NCBI GenBank assembly: GCA_946902875.1 | Contig: OX336338.1 | Span: 11,275,971 to 11,339,970 of the forward strand | DNA: 64,000 bases | Direction: 5' to 3' | Source of the DNA: Nematopogon swammerdamellus | Lineage: Eukaryota; Arthropoda; Insecta; Lepidoptera; Adelidae | Shown: piece after piece, positions 10,799-21,282 of the stretch | Position numbering within the stretch: position 1 is the first letter of the stretch | Layout: every line of letters begins with the position of its first letter | Notes under the pieces: model-generated | Told to the model about the DNA's origin: nothing | Databases searched by the model: none | What the model saw: only the letters and a program-made list of their open reading frames with translations | Program-made: the position numbers and the translations under genes

Positions 10799-10941
10799 TT
10801 AGTCTTGGTGGAGGGAGTTGCGACGAGCGGGCTTGTAGTAGAGTGCGGTGGCTAACACCCCACAGCTCAGCAACGCCGACACTGTGAAGTTGAACAGGAG
10901 CTTCGTATCCGCCGAGTCCACGTACACCGTGAAGACGCGGA
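10799..10941 (-). CDS. SLC66A3: SLC66A3 exon 4 (stop)
   Basis: The acceptor is TTTATTCCAG. The exon encodes FRVFTVYVDSADTKLL, the last helix and a basic tail ending in HQD, then TAA. Confidence 0.82.
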
Positions 10942-13900
10942 CTGGAATAAATTGCATTTTTAGTTACACACACATATACAATTCATCTATAAGAGGGAGA
11001 GGCTGGGAGATGACTCGAGCGCCGCTACTCAGAGCTACGACAGAGCGTGCGCGCGTGTGAACAATTTTATTTTTTTGTAAAACCTACATTTTTGTATTGC
11101 TTGTGGTAAATAAATAAGAATATAAATATAATTGCTTTATTCAATATCCTAAATTACAAAGATTTGCCTATTATTTAAAAAAAATCTATACCACTTAATC
11201 ATTATTATAATCAGAATTATATTCATAACAATTATATTCATCTTCATTTTCTATAAGCTAACCAATAATGCTGAAAATCGCCCGCGTCCTAGGGAATGGC
11301 TGTTAAAGTATTAAAATTATTGAATGATTCATTGACTTGTAAGAGTAACTTTTTCAGAACCTTTCAATGCCGGCGCCGACATTATTACTTTCCTCAAAGC
11401 CCCTGAAAGCTAAGAAAGACTTCTTGTACTTTATGTCAATCTTATCAAAAAGAAAAAGAGAACAAAAAGTTAAAGACGATATAACATAATAGTTTGACCA
11501 CAGAAACCTTTCACAAACTAGCACATATGTAGGTATACATAATAGCGCTTCAGACTGCATCGGTAGTGAATGTAAATAAGTTGAACCACCCTTCGTCGTT
11601 CGTAGAGCGTCGTCCCTGTCGCACAGAAACGTGCAAGTTCGTAGGGACATACTCCGTTCTCAATCTTCCGTTGCAGCAGCCTGCAGACACCCCGGTCGAC
11701 TTGTGGTTTCATGGGCTGGCTGGGGTAGCTGGAGGCTGCGGGGTTTTGTACGAAGGTCCCCAACCAAGCGGGATTAGTTTGCAGGCCTAGAGCCAACCCC
11801 AAACCAAAACAACAACAACAACAACAACCACCCTTGAGTTATCAACGAACAGACTGATGGCAGATGTTGCATTTTATACTATGTAGGAATTGTAGGATGT
11901 AGGTAACTAGGTACTTACATAGATTTGTAGCGATAGATATGATCCAGGTGAGTACTGATGTCGCCTCCGAGGACTGAGCCTCAATCATCCCGTAGATGTA
12001 TGCGCACTTGCTCGCTCCACTCACCGGGGTGGTCAACGGCTGCAATACAATATTTCATTTATAATTTAGGTATTAAGAGTAGCAACAGCACTTACTGCCT
12101 ACTCATAGGTACATATTCTGATGCATATATCAATATAAAGAACTCCTATGCAAAATTGAATGCATCTAAATGTGCCGATTTAGTCTGTACGTTGTCAGTC
12201 AGTCAGTGTTTAGAATTTTAATAAGTTGATTTTACAATTTACTAATAGGTTTAACTAAATATTTATATAGAGAGAGAATACAAGAGAAACGATAATTTAT
12301 TATCATATTTGCGTTTAAATCGGATTTGCTGTTAAATCGACAGCGTGCGAAGCTGCAGGCAAAAGCTGGTATTTTTATAATAATAAAATCTATTTTAACA
12401 ATAAAAAAAACAGGCCGAGTGTTCTGTAAATTAACTATCACAGAAAGTATTTTTTGTCCGCCTCATAGCCGGCATGGCGCCTCTCTGAGCGTTTCGCGAG
12501 GAATGGTGTTATTGGCTGTGTCTGATCTTCCGTTGAAGATTGGGCACAGACACCTGCGCCGGCTGTCTATAAAAAAAAATAATAATAATTAAGTCGGACT
12601 TTCTCTATAATTTTCCTTTGCTCTCTATGAAATTCTTTACATGCATAATTTTTTGTATTTTTTTCAGCACGAGTAAGGAAGGGCTTGGCCTCGTTCACAA
12701 GAGCCGTTCGATTTCAATATACATTCTCATTTTTAATTTCATTTTAATTCATATAAAATTTTTATTCTAACATTAGGGAATGTTAGAATACCATGTGACC
12801 GATTTTTTTATTCACCCTGTCACATGGTATTTCAAAATATTATGTTCATACGTTTATAATTTACAAAAATAAACACTTCATTCAAAATTAAATTTCAATA
12901 TTCATGTTGTTTCATTATCGCTAATTTTCAAATGGATTCAAAAGTGAACTAAAATTGGTCACGTGGTATGGGAACGTTCCCTTACTTGTATCAAGCTCCA
13001 TGTAAAACTGTAGGTTCTTCCCTTACCTTGCTGGGTGGTAGGGTAAAATCCGGCCGGCTTGGCACCACCACACTCAGTGAGCGTCGGTAAGGCAATGAAA
13101 ATGGCCCATGCTTTCCAAATTGCACCTAGGCATGTTTTGGAAGTTGAAAAGATAATTGACTGCAGTAACTTACCACCAAGTATGCTAATATGGTAGAGGG
13201 TAGGGCTCTGGTGGCAAACGCCGCAACGAGCAAACCGTAACAGATGACGGCGAACCTAACACTCTGACTGTGCAACTCTTCCTTGTATTTCAACACAAGG
13301 TATAGGAGGATCATTTGCTGGATCATGATGATGGGATACTCGAGGTAGGTGATGATGCTGTACCCGCTTGTGTAGTTGTACAGCATTGTGACCGTGAAAC
13401 TGTAATGAACCAAACACATTTATACACGGTGTTGCAACCCCAACCGTAAAACCCGAAAGGGGGTGATTCTGTACATGAAATAGAACAACTTTTGTTCTAC
13501 GACTTTTTTATTTGAAGAAAAAAATATTTTTTTTTTCGATTCATTTTGAGAATAACTAGGTATTGAAAATTTGTATGAAAAAAAAATTATTTTCTTGGTT
13601 TCAAAAATTTTTTTTTCTTCGCAGAAGTTGTTTAGTTTCACATATAGAATAACCCCCTTATGTCAGTTAAAATATTACGGGGGCAACTGCAACACCGTGT
13701 AGGTATACAGGCTGTACGTACCAGCGACGGAGACCAAGAGACGAAAATGTTGAGAAGCATACTATCTAGATTTTTACTCCAAGTGACCTGGAGAGTGCTC
13801 TGGTAAAAGGTCCACAGGAGAGACCCTGCATTAGTACTAACCTAGTGGTCACCTTGTTCACCTTTCTTCTCTTTGGTTCAACTTCATTAAATTATGTTTA

Positions 13901-14970
13901 AAGGAGCCAATATCCAATTATATCCTATATCCAGTCATCTTCAAATTGCATATAAAAGTTTAAAAGTTTAAATTGGTTGTGCCTGAGTCCCAATTATGAC
14001 GTGCAGGTGTGAAGCGTGAACTCTTCTGCTCATGCTGGGAATATCGCTAAGTGATCTGGTGTGTGTGTGTTTTTTTTATGGAAACTGACACGGTTGGCTA
14101 CATCAACTACATCCGTGATGTCAGCCCATAACACCGGGTGAACTTGGTGCCACGTCAGTGCTTCCCTTCGGTCGTGCCAGCTACACTGAACTGGACGGTA
14201 AACACAAACTATTTACATAGCCGTTTCAACCGACTTTTCATTCAGTGCAGTGGTATCAACCCGGGCGGGTTAAACCCAACCACCTAGTAATATAAGAAGG
14301 GAGTCATATCCCTTAGTCGCCTTTTACGACATACACGGGGAGAGATACAGCGGGGCCATTCTTTTAAAGTACACGGTACAACGGTGTGTAACGAAGCAAT
14401 ACTCCGTCGCAACAAAGTGTCGATATTGGACACCGGGTGACTAATCCTAAGTGGCAGTGGGTTGGTCACATTAACCAAAGAGACGACAAACGTTGGAGTA
14501 CTCCCACACGGTCGCAGTTCTACACTGGCAGCCGTGCACAAGAAAATGGAGTGTGGGAAGACCACCCGCCAGGTGGGACGACGACGTCAAGTACATCGGC
14601 GGAAAGTGGTTCTGTGAAGGACTGGAAGAAAATGGAAGAGGCATATGTTCAGCAGTGGGCACATACATGTAAGTGATGCACAGTTCTGTAGAGATGTCTC
14701 CCTAACAGCCAACATCGAGAGGTCAATGATGATGATGAGTTCAAAGTAAAATTTTAGCATTATTATGGTTCTGTTCACTCTTAAATAATAATATATTATA
14801 TAAGCAAAATGAGTTTACCTGGTTAATTCCATCAGTAAAGCGTTAATGTTTATCCCCACAGCGGACTTCTTCTCATAAAGGTTAATTATTTGAGGGACTT
14901 TCAGGACAAAGCATGATGTTATTGTGATTACGCTGAGGCAGTGCGCCACATACTCCACTACTTCTCCCAT
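10799..14970 (-). CDS. SLC66A3: Solute carrier 66 member 3 (PQ-loop protein), four exons
   Basis: Exons on the minus strand are 14970-14819, 13399-13174, 12039-11919 and 10941-10799. Splice phases agree at every junction and the total is 642 nt, or 213 residues, close to the roughly 200 of animal SLC66A3 (PQLC3). The start ATG gives MGEVVEYVAHCL, then FVLKVPQIINLYEKKSAVG with the PQ dipeptide at residues 26-27. Exon 2 encodes SIITYLEYPIIMIQQMILL, a hallmark close to the vertebrate family. Later exons give SVLTWIISIAT and YVDSADTKLLFNF, then a basic C-terminus. The protein is a multi-pass membrane protein of the MtN3/PQ-loop fold, probably on endomembranes; its substrate is not known to me. 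Introns are filled with SINE, RTE and MITE copies. The stop TAA is at 10799-10801. Confidence 0.88.
10942..11918 (-). other. SLC66A3 intron 3
   Basis: It contains a fragment of the palindromic MITE (11600-11645, GTAGAGCGTCGTCCCTGTCG) and the 3' end of a retrotransposon with a CAA-repeat tail (11677-11830). The rest is AT-rich. Confidence 0.5.
11677..11830 (+). mobile_element. Retrotransposon 3' end with (CAA)n tail
   Basis: It shares ACACCCCGGTCGACTTGTGG, AAGGTCCCCAACCAAGCGGG and the ending CCAAAACAACAACAAC with the copy at 48880-49137. Such tails are typical of RTE-like elements of Lepidoptera; the assignment is inferred. Confidence 0.65.
11919..12039 (-). CDS. SLC66A3: SLC66A3 exon 3
   Basis: The acceptor is TTGTATTGCAG and the donor GTAAGTACC. 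Forty codons plus one base encode SGASKCAYIYGMIEAQSSEA and SVLTWIIS. Confidence 0.82.
12776..12981. mobile_element. PIF/Harbinger-like MITE
   Basis: Terminal inverted repeats GGGAATGTTAGAATACCATG and (inverted) CATACCACGTGACC-type sequence ending GGGAACGTTCCC are flanked by TTA on both sides (12773-12775 and 12982-12984). A 3-bp TWA duplication and GGG-starting ends fit PIF/Harbinger. It is 206 bp, non-coding, in SLC66A3 intron 2. Confidence 0.72.
13008..13085 (+). mobile_element. SINE core fragment
   Basis: It contains GTAAAACTGTAGGTTCTTCC and GGGTGGTAGGG followed by CGGCCGGCTTGGCACCACC, the central domain shared by SINE A and SINE B. Head and tail are missing. Confidence 0.65.
13174..13399 (-). 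CDS. SLC66A3: SLC66A3 exon 2
   Basis: The acceptor is TTCATTACAG and the donor GTAAGTTAC. One base completes a Ser codon, then 75 codons cover TYLEYPIIMIQQ and two more helices. Confidence 0.88.
13423..13701. mobile_element. TA-flanked MITE, GGTGTTGCA ends
   Basis: The left end TACACGGTGTTGCAACCCC and right end GGCAACTGCAACACCGTGTA are inverted repeats, with TA at each terminus. The interior has A/T runs and a palindromic middle. It is a Tc1/mariner-like non-autonomous element in SLC66A3 intron 1. Confidence 0.72.
14071..14300 (-). mobile_element. SINE A copy (minus strand)
   Basis: From the tail side it reads a T-run, ATGGAAACTGACACGGTTGG, TCAGCCCATAACACCGGGTG, CTACACTGAACTGGACGG and the core ACCACCTAGTA. 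The head is missing; an RTE-like tail fragment follows directly. Confidence 0.75.
14305..14690 (+). pseudogene. RTE-like retrotransposon fragments
   Basis: Left part: the CTTAGTCGCCTTTTACGACA motif on the complement of a common lepidopteran retrotransposon 3' region. Right part (14437-14690): plus-strand translation KWQWVGHINQRDDKRW and MEEAYVQQWAHT, the typical C-terminus of RTE reverse transcriptases. Both are broken. Confidence 0.6.
14819..14970 (-). CDS. SLC66A3: SLC66A3 exon 1 (start codon, PQ motif)
   Basis: The ATG is at 14968-14970; 50 codons plus two bases follow, and the donor is GTAAACTC. It encodes the first transmembrane helix and the PQ motif. Confidence 0.85.
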
Positions 14971-15040
14971 TGTTACCGCTGTTAACACTTCTTGTATAGT
15001 CGCGTGGGAGCTTCAAGTTGGTTCACGAGCTTGTGCAAAG
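14971..15040 (-). other. Probable SLC66A3 5'UTR exon part
   Basis: An acceptor-like TTATTTCAG lies just right of 15040 on the plus map, so the first coding exon may begin there with about 70 nt of 5'UTR, and a separate noncoding exon would lie further upstream. The region 16941-17150 is a possible location but has no proof. Confidence 0.4.
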
Positions 15041-15165
15041 CTGAAATAACAATTCCAGTGCAATGTTATTTGAGAATCTGAAATTAAATGTGTTATTGAT
15101 ATCAATTTGACAACACCATGTACAGTTCCTGGCAGTGAGGGGGCATTCATAAACCAAGTGACAGA

Positions 15166-16042
15166 CACTGGCGGCTGGTCCTAAAGTGCGCTCGTGCGCC
15201 GCACTACCATACCACGAGAAGTCTTCACTTCACTCACGAATGTGAATTCGACCTTATTTTATAGATCGCAAGGCACTTTTTTGCAAGTAAACGTGCGCCC
15301 CGTGCGGAATTGACAACGCACGCGGGTCTCCCATACTGAATGTATGGGGATCGGGAAAACACCGCTGGCGCGTGAGGCAAAAGATACTTCATAGAAACAG
15401 TATGGGCCAAAATGGAGTTCTGCGTGCGGCGCACGAGCGCCAAACAAGGACGCTATATCGTGAATAGCCGCGCGTGCGACACGTCGCGAGCGATTCGTTT
15501 TGCACGAGTCCGTCTACCTGGAGTCAGCGCGCTATCATGTGATGTCACATACCCGTTAGCGCGCGAATATTTAAAATGCGATATGGTTAGGTTTTGTGCT
15601 TTCTGTCACGTCATACTGTGAATTAAGTGGTGCCGATATTTGCCTAAGCGTTGGTTAAAGGTAAGGCTTTACAATCAGGTGATCTCGGGTTCAATTCCTA
15701 CTTTTCAAATGTTTTATTTTTATATATTTTTTTGAAGTATTTTTGGGACATTACTACTGTTATCTTTTTGAAAGCTGCAGTAGTGTTGTGGTCTATGTGT
15801 GTGTTCATAAAGGTACTAAAATGAGAAAACTTGTTTGGATTTTTGTTTTTGTTTTTTGCAACTCATTGAGGGTCTTGAGAATATTCATACTAGGTACGTA
15901 CATAATAAAACGCAGGCGTTTAAAAAATTCGGAAGTACCGATCATAAAATAACATGACGGGAATGTGTTGGGAAATTTGGTATTTAAGTAGGTAGGTAGG
16001 TATACTTAGCGCACTACCGGTCACTGAAGTCACCAGCCACTG
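15166..16042. mobile_element. hAT-like non-autonomous element with 8-bp target duplication
   Basis: It starts CACTGGCGGCTGGTCC and ends CACCAGCCACTG. The flanking 8-mer GTGACAGA occurs at 15158-15165 and 16043-16050. It is 877 bp with no transposase. It is homologous, in inverted orientation, to 57902-58897. It carries a tRNA-like box B (GGGTTCAATTCC) at about 15690. Confidence 0.85.
15640..15702 (+). repeat. tRNA-like module inside hAT element
   Basis: GCCTAAGCGTTGGTTAAAGG resembles a tRNA 5' half with box A, and CGGGTTCAATTCC is a box B match, about 35 bp apart. The same module is present in the second copy at 58252-58313. It is not a functional tRNA gene, since no acceptor-stem pairing is evident. 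Confidence 0.5.
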
Positions 16043-16053
16043 GTGACAGATAT

Positions 16054-16072
16054 GGGGGGGGGGGGGGGGGGG
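16054..16072 (+). repeat. G19 run
   Basis: Nineteen consecutive G bases in the element nested between the MITE arms. A second run of 18 G is at 16354-16371. Confidence 0.9.
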
Positions 16073-16353
16073 TGTGTCGGCCCGAGGCACGTGACAAAAA
16101 TTCCCGACAATGTTGAGTGGATTGACATGGAAAACGTCGATCATGTCACCAATATACCTGCTCCACCGGACGAGGACCTAAATCATAGAAGGTGTCAGTA
16201 TGTTAATGGGTCGCAGACAGTGTATCATTTCAAGACGAAATTTTACAATAACACAATTTAAATTGTAGCAGTGGGACAAATTGTGCAAATTAACGCAAAT
16301 GGATATTATATTTAAACCAGAAAATAATATTTAATAAATGTCACGTTACTTTT

Positions 16354-16371
16354 GGGGGGGGGGGGGGGGGG
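16354..16371 (+). repeat. G18 run
   Basis: Eighteen consecutive G bases, about 280 bp from the first run. Confidence 0.9.
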
Positions 16372-16624
16372 CGTGGTTCCTATTCAAAATTAGCCTAAAA
16401 TCCCGTCACGTGGTTTATGAACGCTCCCTCAATAATGAACATCGAGAGACAATGTGGTTGTTGAGCGTTATCTCTGTCGCATGAACTCACACGTCTCGGT
16501 ACAACAGTGACAACGTTCTACAACCGCATTGTTTATTTCTAATGGAATAGAAAAAATTGTGATAAGATACGAATGATCAATAAAAAAAAAGCTCGACATG
16601 CATAATTTGCTGCCAGGAACTGTA

Positions 16625-17223
16625 CCTATACTAGAAGTTCGAAAAAAGTGTATTAACACATCCAAGTGGTTTGACTGCAGTTAGTGCGACCGGAAGACTA
16701 GATGCCATCTACACCGATGAAATAGACCCGTGCACAGGCGGTGGGACAATGATGATGATGATGACGAAGAACGGTTGCAATGAGATATGTGAGCGTCACC
16801 TTTAGCACTGTAAGATCTGGTTGAATGAATAGGGATAGTAATATTTACCTGAAAACCGAAAATAACCAAACAATTCACTTATGTAATTCACTGACACGGC
16901 TAGAGAATGTACAGCAACAGCACAGCATTCGTTACAGTAGCTAATTCTCACTCACGTACAGTACAGGTGGAGGCAAGGCCGAGCGTACTGACTGAACGAG
17001 CTGATTAGCAATTAATTGCTTTACATACCGGAAACCCGCTGCCGGCTTCGTTTGCTCTCCGCTATGTACAGTCTTGCCTTGCGTGACTAGAAAGTATAAC
17101 AACGCACTCTCGTTCCGCCCCTCGTTAGTACACACTACAAACTTAACCAACTAAACTAATGGAGGAATATGAAGATTGCAAAATTTCAAAAACGGTACTT
17201 AGTTTAATTATCCGTTGTATAAA
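16625..17223. other. Intergenic region upstream of SLC66A3
   Basis: No coding gene is recognised. The part at 16930-17130 is richer in GC than its surroundings and could hold the SLC66A3 promoter or a noncoding first exon; this is position-based inference only. Confidence 0.3.
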
Positions 17224-17231
17224 CAAATAGT

Positions 17232-18901
17232 CAGTGTTGCCAACTCAAATTTTGAAATTCTCCTAGATTGACTTCGAAAATCTCCTAAAAATCTCCTAGA
17301 AAATTTTCACCCTCCTAAACAATTCTCCTGTTATTCAAATTATAAAAATTTCACCACATTTTTAGTGTTCCTTATTCGTACGAGACCATATTACTAAGAC
17401 TAGGCCATCTGTCCGTCCGTCTTTCTGTCTTACATATAAAGAGCTTATCTTTTTCAGCCTGAAAACCGGTCAAGTGCGAGTCGAACTCGCGCACCGAGGG
17501 TTCTCTGTCAGTCAGTCAGCGTGTAAGCGTCTACTGCTGGACATTCGCCTTCAATTTTCCACCAGTCTCTCGGCCTTCAGCGGTACGGACCACTGTTTTC
17601 CGCCGACATACTTCATGTCGGCGTCCCACCTGGCGGGTAGTCTTCCCACACTCCGTTTTCCTGTCCACGGCCGCCAATATAGTACATGGTTACTCCAACG
17701 GTCGTCGTCCCTTCGGCTAACGTGCCCAGCCCACTGCCATTTTAGCTTATCAACCTATTTTCCAATATCGATTACTTTGCTGCGTCGGCGGATTGCCTCA
17801 TTTATTTATTACGCACCATTTCGCGTAGCTATACTCCCAGCCCAGCATGGCTAGTTCCATTGCTCGCTGGGCAACTTTGAAAACAACTATAGTCAGAGCT
17901 CACGTTTCACACCCGTACTAGGAGGACGCACTGGTCATAATATACGGGTCAGACCTTGGGGCGAATTTTAAATTTCCGAGGCAGCCCAACTCAATTTGAA
18001 TTCGTCCCTCGACCTCCTTAAGGAGACCTTGTCTACCAAGCAGTATTTGACCGAGATATACGTACCTACTCTTCCTTCAACCTATTCGATCACTTCTCTG
18101 CCAATAACGATTTGTCCTCCCGTCATAGCCACGATTGCCATTCTAACCACCACGTAATTCGTCTGTTTTAATTATTATTATTTTTTTAAGCACACCAAGT
18201 TTGCCACTTCTACGTATTACCGATTTTACGTTAGAGCAAAAACAAACAAGTATTTTTTCTTTTAAAACACGTTTCTTGTATGGGAAAGGCCTAATTTTTT
18301 TCTTATTATTTGATAGAATGTCCGTCAATATTAAATAACACATAATCTGTTAAAATCACAACCAGCTACCTATTACGGTACAAAAGATACAGCCCTTATA
18401 GTATTGCGGACTTACGGACAGACTATCGACGTAGGCTTAGTAATACTACTGATTATTACAAAGAATACATGCAAATAACATTGGTTGATAACAAAATGTT
18501 CGTTCGGTTTGGCCCGCCCGGTAGTCGGCTGGTTGGTCGATCGATGCACGCACCGCACACACTCACAGAGTATCACGTTATCCTATCCAAAGTGCAAGAA
18601 GGTGAACCTTGCTCTTGTCAAAAGACAAATCCTATCGTATATTGTGTGACTTGAGAAGTTGGTTGGTTGATTAACAGGCAGTTCATTCATTGTGTTGTCA
18701 CCGTACATTCCGACATATTTGTTTGTTACTAGTAAATATATCTTTTAATTTTAATCCCTAGTTTCTCACCCCTAAATTTTCTCCTGTCGTGATTTTCTTT
18801 CTCCTAAATTTTCTCCTACTCTCCTAACAGGCAAAAAGTTCTCCTAGCACCACTGAAATTCTCCTGAATCTAGGAGAAAATCTCCTAACATGGCAACACT
18901 G
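17232..18901. mobile_element. hAT-like element, 1.67 kb, with 8-bp target duplication
   Basis: It begins CAGTGTTGCCAACTC and ends ATGGCAACACTG. CAAATAGT flanks it on both sides (17224-17231 and 18902-18909). Subterminal regions are rich in TCTCCTAAAAATCTCCTAG-type repeats in opposing orientation. An RTE fragment lies inside. No transposase frame is seen. Confidence 0.85.
17505..18120 (-). pseudogene. RTE-like retrotransposon fragment inside hAT element
   Basis: The minus-strand translation reads KWQWAGH, then GRLPARWDADMKYVGGKQW, the RTE reverse transcriptase C-terminus, with stops and frameshifts. It is similar to the copies at 14437-14690 and 49170-49280. Confidence 0.6.
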
Positions 18902-18956
18902 CAAATAGTATCTTCTGTCAGTGTTGCCAGATCAGTTATACCAAATCCCTCCAAAA

Positions 18957-19040
18957 CCTTTTTTTTTTTTTTATGGAAACTGACACGATTGGCTACATCA
19001 CTTAGAACATCCGCGATGTCAGCTCAAAACACCGGTTAAA
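18957..19040 (-). mobile_element. SINE A tail fragment (minus strand)
   Basis: A T-run, ATGGAAACTGACACGATTGG and CATCCGCGATGTCAGCTC correspond to the complement of the SINE A tail. Confidence 0.7.
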
Positions 19041-19285
19041 AAAACTCCAGTTTGCTATATGTTTTCTAAAATACTAAATTTACATTAATTATGTTGAGGG
19101 AAGTCTATTTTCGATTATTTATATTATATTTTTAAAATTTTTATTTATAGCCAGTACGGAAATTTATATGGAAATTAAAATACTTGCCGTAATAAATAAT
19201 ACAAATTAGACATTCTCAAAAAAATGATAGGTAGGTACTAATGTAATTATGTAATAATTATGTAATCAGGTACTAATAAGGATAA

Positions 19286-19706
19286 TACATGGTGTTGTAA
19301 CGGCCACTACATTTTTAGGAAATGATTATAGGGATAAATAGTAACAGAAAAGTAATTTTTTTTTCTGTATGACCTATAAAAAGTTACAGTTTTCTTATAA
19401 ACTAATTGATTAATTTAGTGTAAAAAGGATGTACAGCACGCACGAACATGGAAATGAAAGGTTAGGTGAGGACGGAGGTGTTGGCGGGAGGGGCAGAAAG
19501 AATCTAGCCTAATGTGAGCGGCGACGGCGGAGGCGGCGCTGGCGCGGAGGAGCGGCGCGTGCGGGGCGGGGCGACAAGAAAGCGCCAAATTACACTTGAT
19601 CAAAACATAAATTTCAAAAATTAATATTTCGAAAACTAGACACTTTAGAGAAAAACATGAGGATTGCGCTGGCGAAATTAATGTACTGACCGTTACAACA
19701 CCTGTA
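19286..19706. mobile_element. TA-flanked MITE with GC-rich interior
   Basis: The ends TACATGGTGTTGTAACGGCC and TGACCGTTACAACACCTGTA are inverted repeats ending in TA. They resemble those of 13423-13701. The interior has an unusually GC-rich stretch at 19470-19575. Confidence 0.7.
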
Positions 19707-19940
19707 GATAAAGAAAGGATAAGGTAAAGACTCAGGAGTGAAACTAAACTATTGGTATTATCATCTCCAACTATAACTTCAATAATTCAGGACATGTTTT
19801 TACTATAACATTAAAACCTCCAGAAAACCTTTAGATTTTTACGAAAAGTAAACTCTCCAGAATTTCGCAGACCATCGAAAAAAGCTCCAGTTTGGAAGGG
19901 AAACCTACAGATTGTAACGTATGGCAGCACTGTGTTCTGT

Positions 19941-20840
19941 CACTGATTATGACTCGCTATCCGCTAATAGAGCTATTTCACTCAATTTTTATCCTTATCT
20001 TATTATTGTGGAGAGAGAGAGAGATAGATCTTACAATGATCGAATTTTCTTCTTTTTTTAAATAATGGCAACGTGGTGGCCAGTCAGTGTTGTGCTGTAA
20101 TTTACCAGAGTCCCTGAAGCACAACACAGATTACTCTGCTTACCCCGTTGGTCAGGCAGGCAGGATACAACGTGTGGTTTTCAAGACAGTAACTGTAACG
20201 GGGTATCAAACTGTTTGTTTAATCGTTGCCCGAGCATAGGTACTTTGGGGGTTACATACATTTAGTTACCCATAATTAAAAGTTCACGTAATTTCATAAT
20301 TAATTTAGAATGGGTAAAATTTTTGACGTGAAAACTAAGGTAATGTAATGTTCGACCAACGGAAAGTACTGACATGGGCCCTAGTTAGCCAAGGTGTTAT
20401 TATGACCTTACATCACGAGTTTCAATAAAAAAATTATGGCTCGGAATCAGAGTGTTGCAAAGGCATAAGCCGCGTCTTATCTTAAATAACCTTAGAAATG
20501 TTCTCTTATTTCACGTTTCTTCGGTTGCTTATGTAGATAGACGTACTTACTTACGGTGCATATCTAAGATGAAACCTTATCGCTCGCGCACAACTTGGCC
20601 ATTTTTACCAGCTAGCGACTTTGACCTGGTTCTAGAGGTGTATAACCTTTACTGTCGAAGTAAGTAAAACGGTAAGTCCATTGACATAAATGTACCTAAG
20701 TTTTACATACATAATAAGTAAGCGAAGCCGCCAGCATTTCGGCAACAAAGGTGTGTTGACAAAACTCAACATCTAATTCCTACCTACATAAAGTACGTCA
20801 TTCTGCAGCTTTTGTGAAAGGCGTTTGACCAGTTCGACAC
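19941..20840. other. Intergenic, no gene recognised
   Basis: AT-rich DNA with short repeat scraps (for example TTACTCTGCTTACCCCG near 20130, also seen at 51350). No coding signal is supported. Confidence 0.4.
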
Positions 20841-21282
20841 TGATGTGTGATGTGTGTCGGTTCGGTCGGTACCTACCTACACTACTGTGCACTCGTGAAG
20901 ATTCGATTCGCTTGCTTGAAGTTCGGCTCTCCCGCCCGAACGAGCGGTTCGTCCGCCTCTGTCCGTTATGTAGCGCAGACAGACAGACGAGCGAGTAATG
21001 CTCTCGCGACGTGTTGTGCGTGTTGCGTGTGACGTGTGCTTGTGATACGCGCGTTATTACCTTATTCGTCGATAACAACATTCAGATTTGTTCTTGTCAA
21101 AGTAATTTGATTATAGATTAGATAACAAAAGAACAAAGTAATGTGCAGCGTACCTGTCGTGTGCCCACTCTATGTACTTACTAATAGAGCTGGCTGAAGC
21201 TTCAGCGTGAAGTATTTCTACACAATTGTTGTGAAATAGTTACCTACGTACGCAATAACATTTACCAATGGGGGAACAGATT
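20841..21282 (+). promoter_or_regulatory. Possible promoter/first exon ending in a short coding leader
   Basis: A CpG-rich stretch (20870-21060) is followed at 21268 by ATG GGG GAA CAG ATT and a textbook donor GTAAGT at 21283. This would give a leader MGEQI in phase 0. No downstream exon that must join it was identified, so the call is speculative. Confidence 0.25.

Larger units (their letters stand above)
15139..16428. mobile_element. Inverted-repeat DNA element (PIF/Harbinger-like?) inserted in the MITE
   Basis: The left end GGGGGCATTCATAAACCAAG and the right end TTTATGAACGCTCCC are inverted repeats resembling those of the element at 12776. Flanking trinucleotides are TGA (left) and TCA (right), so the 3-bp duplication is not exact and the superfamily is tentative. 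The interior holds a hAT element and two long G runs. Confidence 0.55.
15121..16624. mobile_element. Palindromic MITE, copy 4, split by a nested insertion
   Basis: The left terminus TACAGTTCCTGGCAG (15121-15135) is separated from the rest of the element (16432-16624, ending CTGCCAGGAACTGTA) by about 1.3 kb of other transposons. The right portion contains AGAGACAATGTGGTTGTTGA, matching the family arm. Confidence 0.7.
18919..19932. mobile_element. hAT-like element adjacent to the previous one
   Basis: It starts CAGTGTTGCCAGATC and ends TATGGCAGCACTG. Flanking 8-mers TCTTCTGT (18911-18918) and TGTTCTGT (19933-19940) match at 7 of 8 positions. It contains a SINE A tail fragment (18957-19040) and a TA-flanked MITE (19286-19706). 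Confidence 0.75.

Noticed and set aside
16941..17150. Open frame on the minus strand upstream of SLC66A3
   Set aside because: No family resemblance; better explained as GC-richer promoter-proximal sequence.
20452..20667. 71-residue open frame
   Set aside because: No homology, no splice sites, and codon composition like its AT-rich surroundings.
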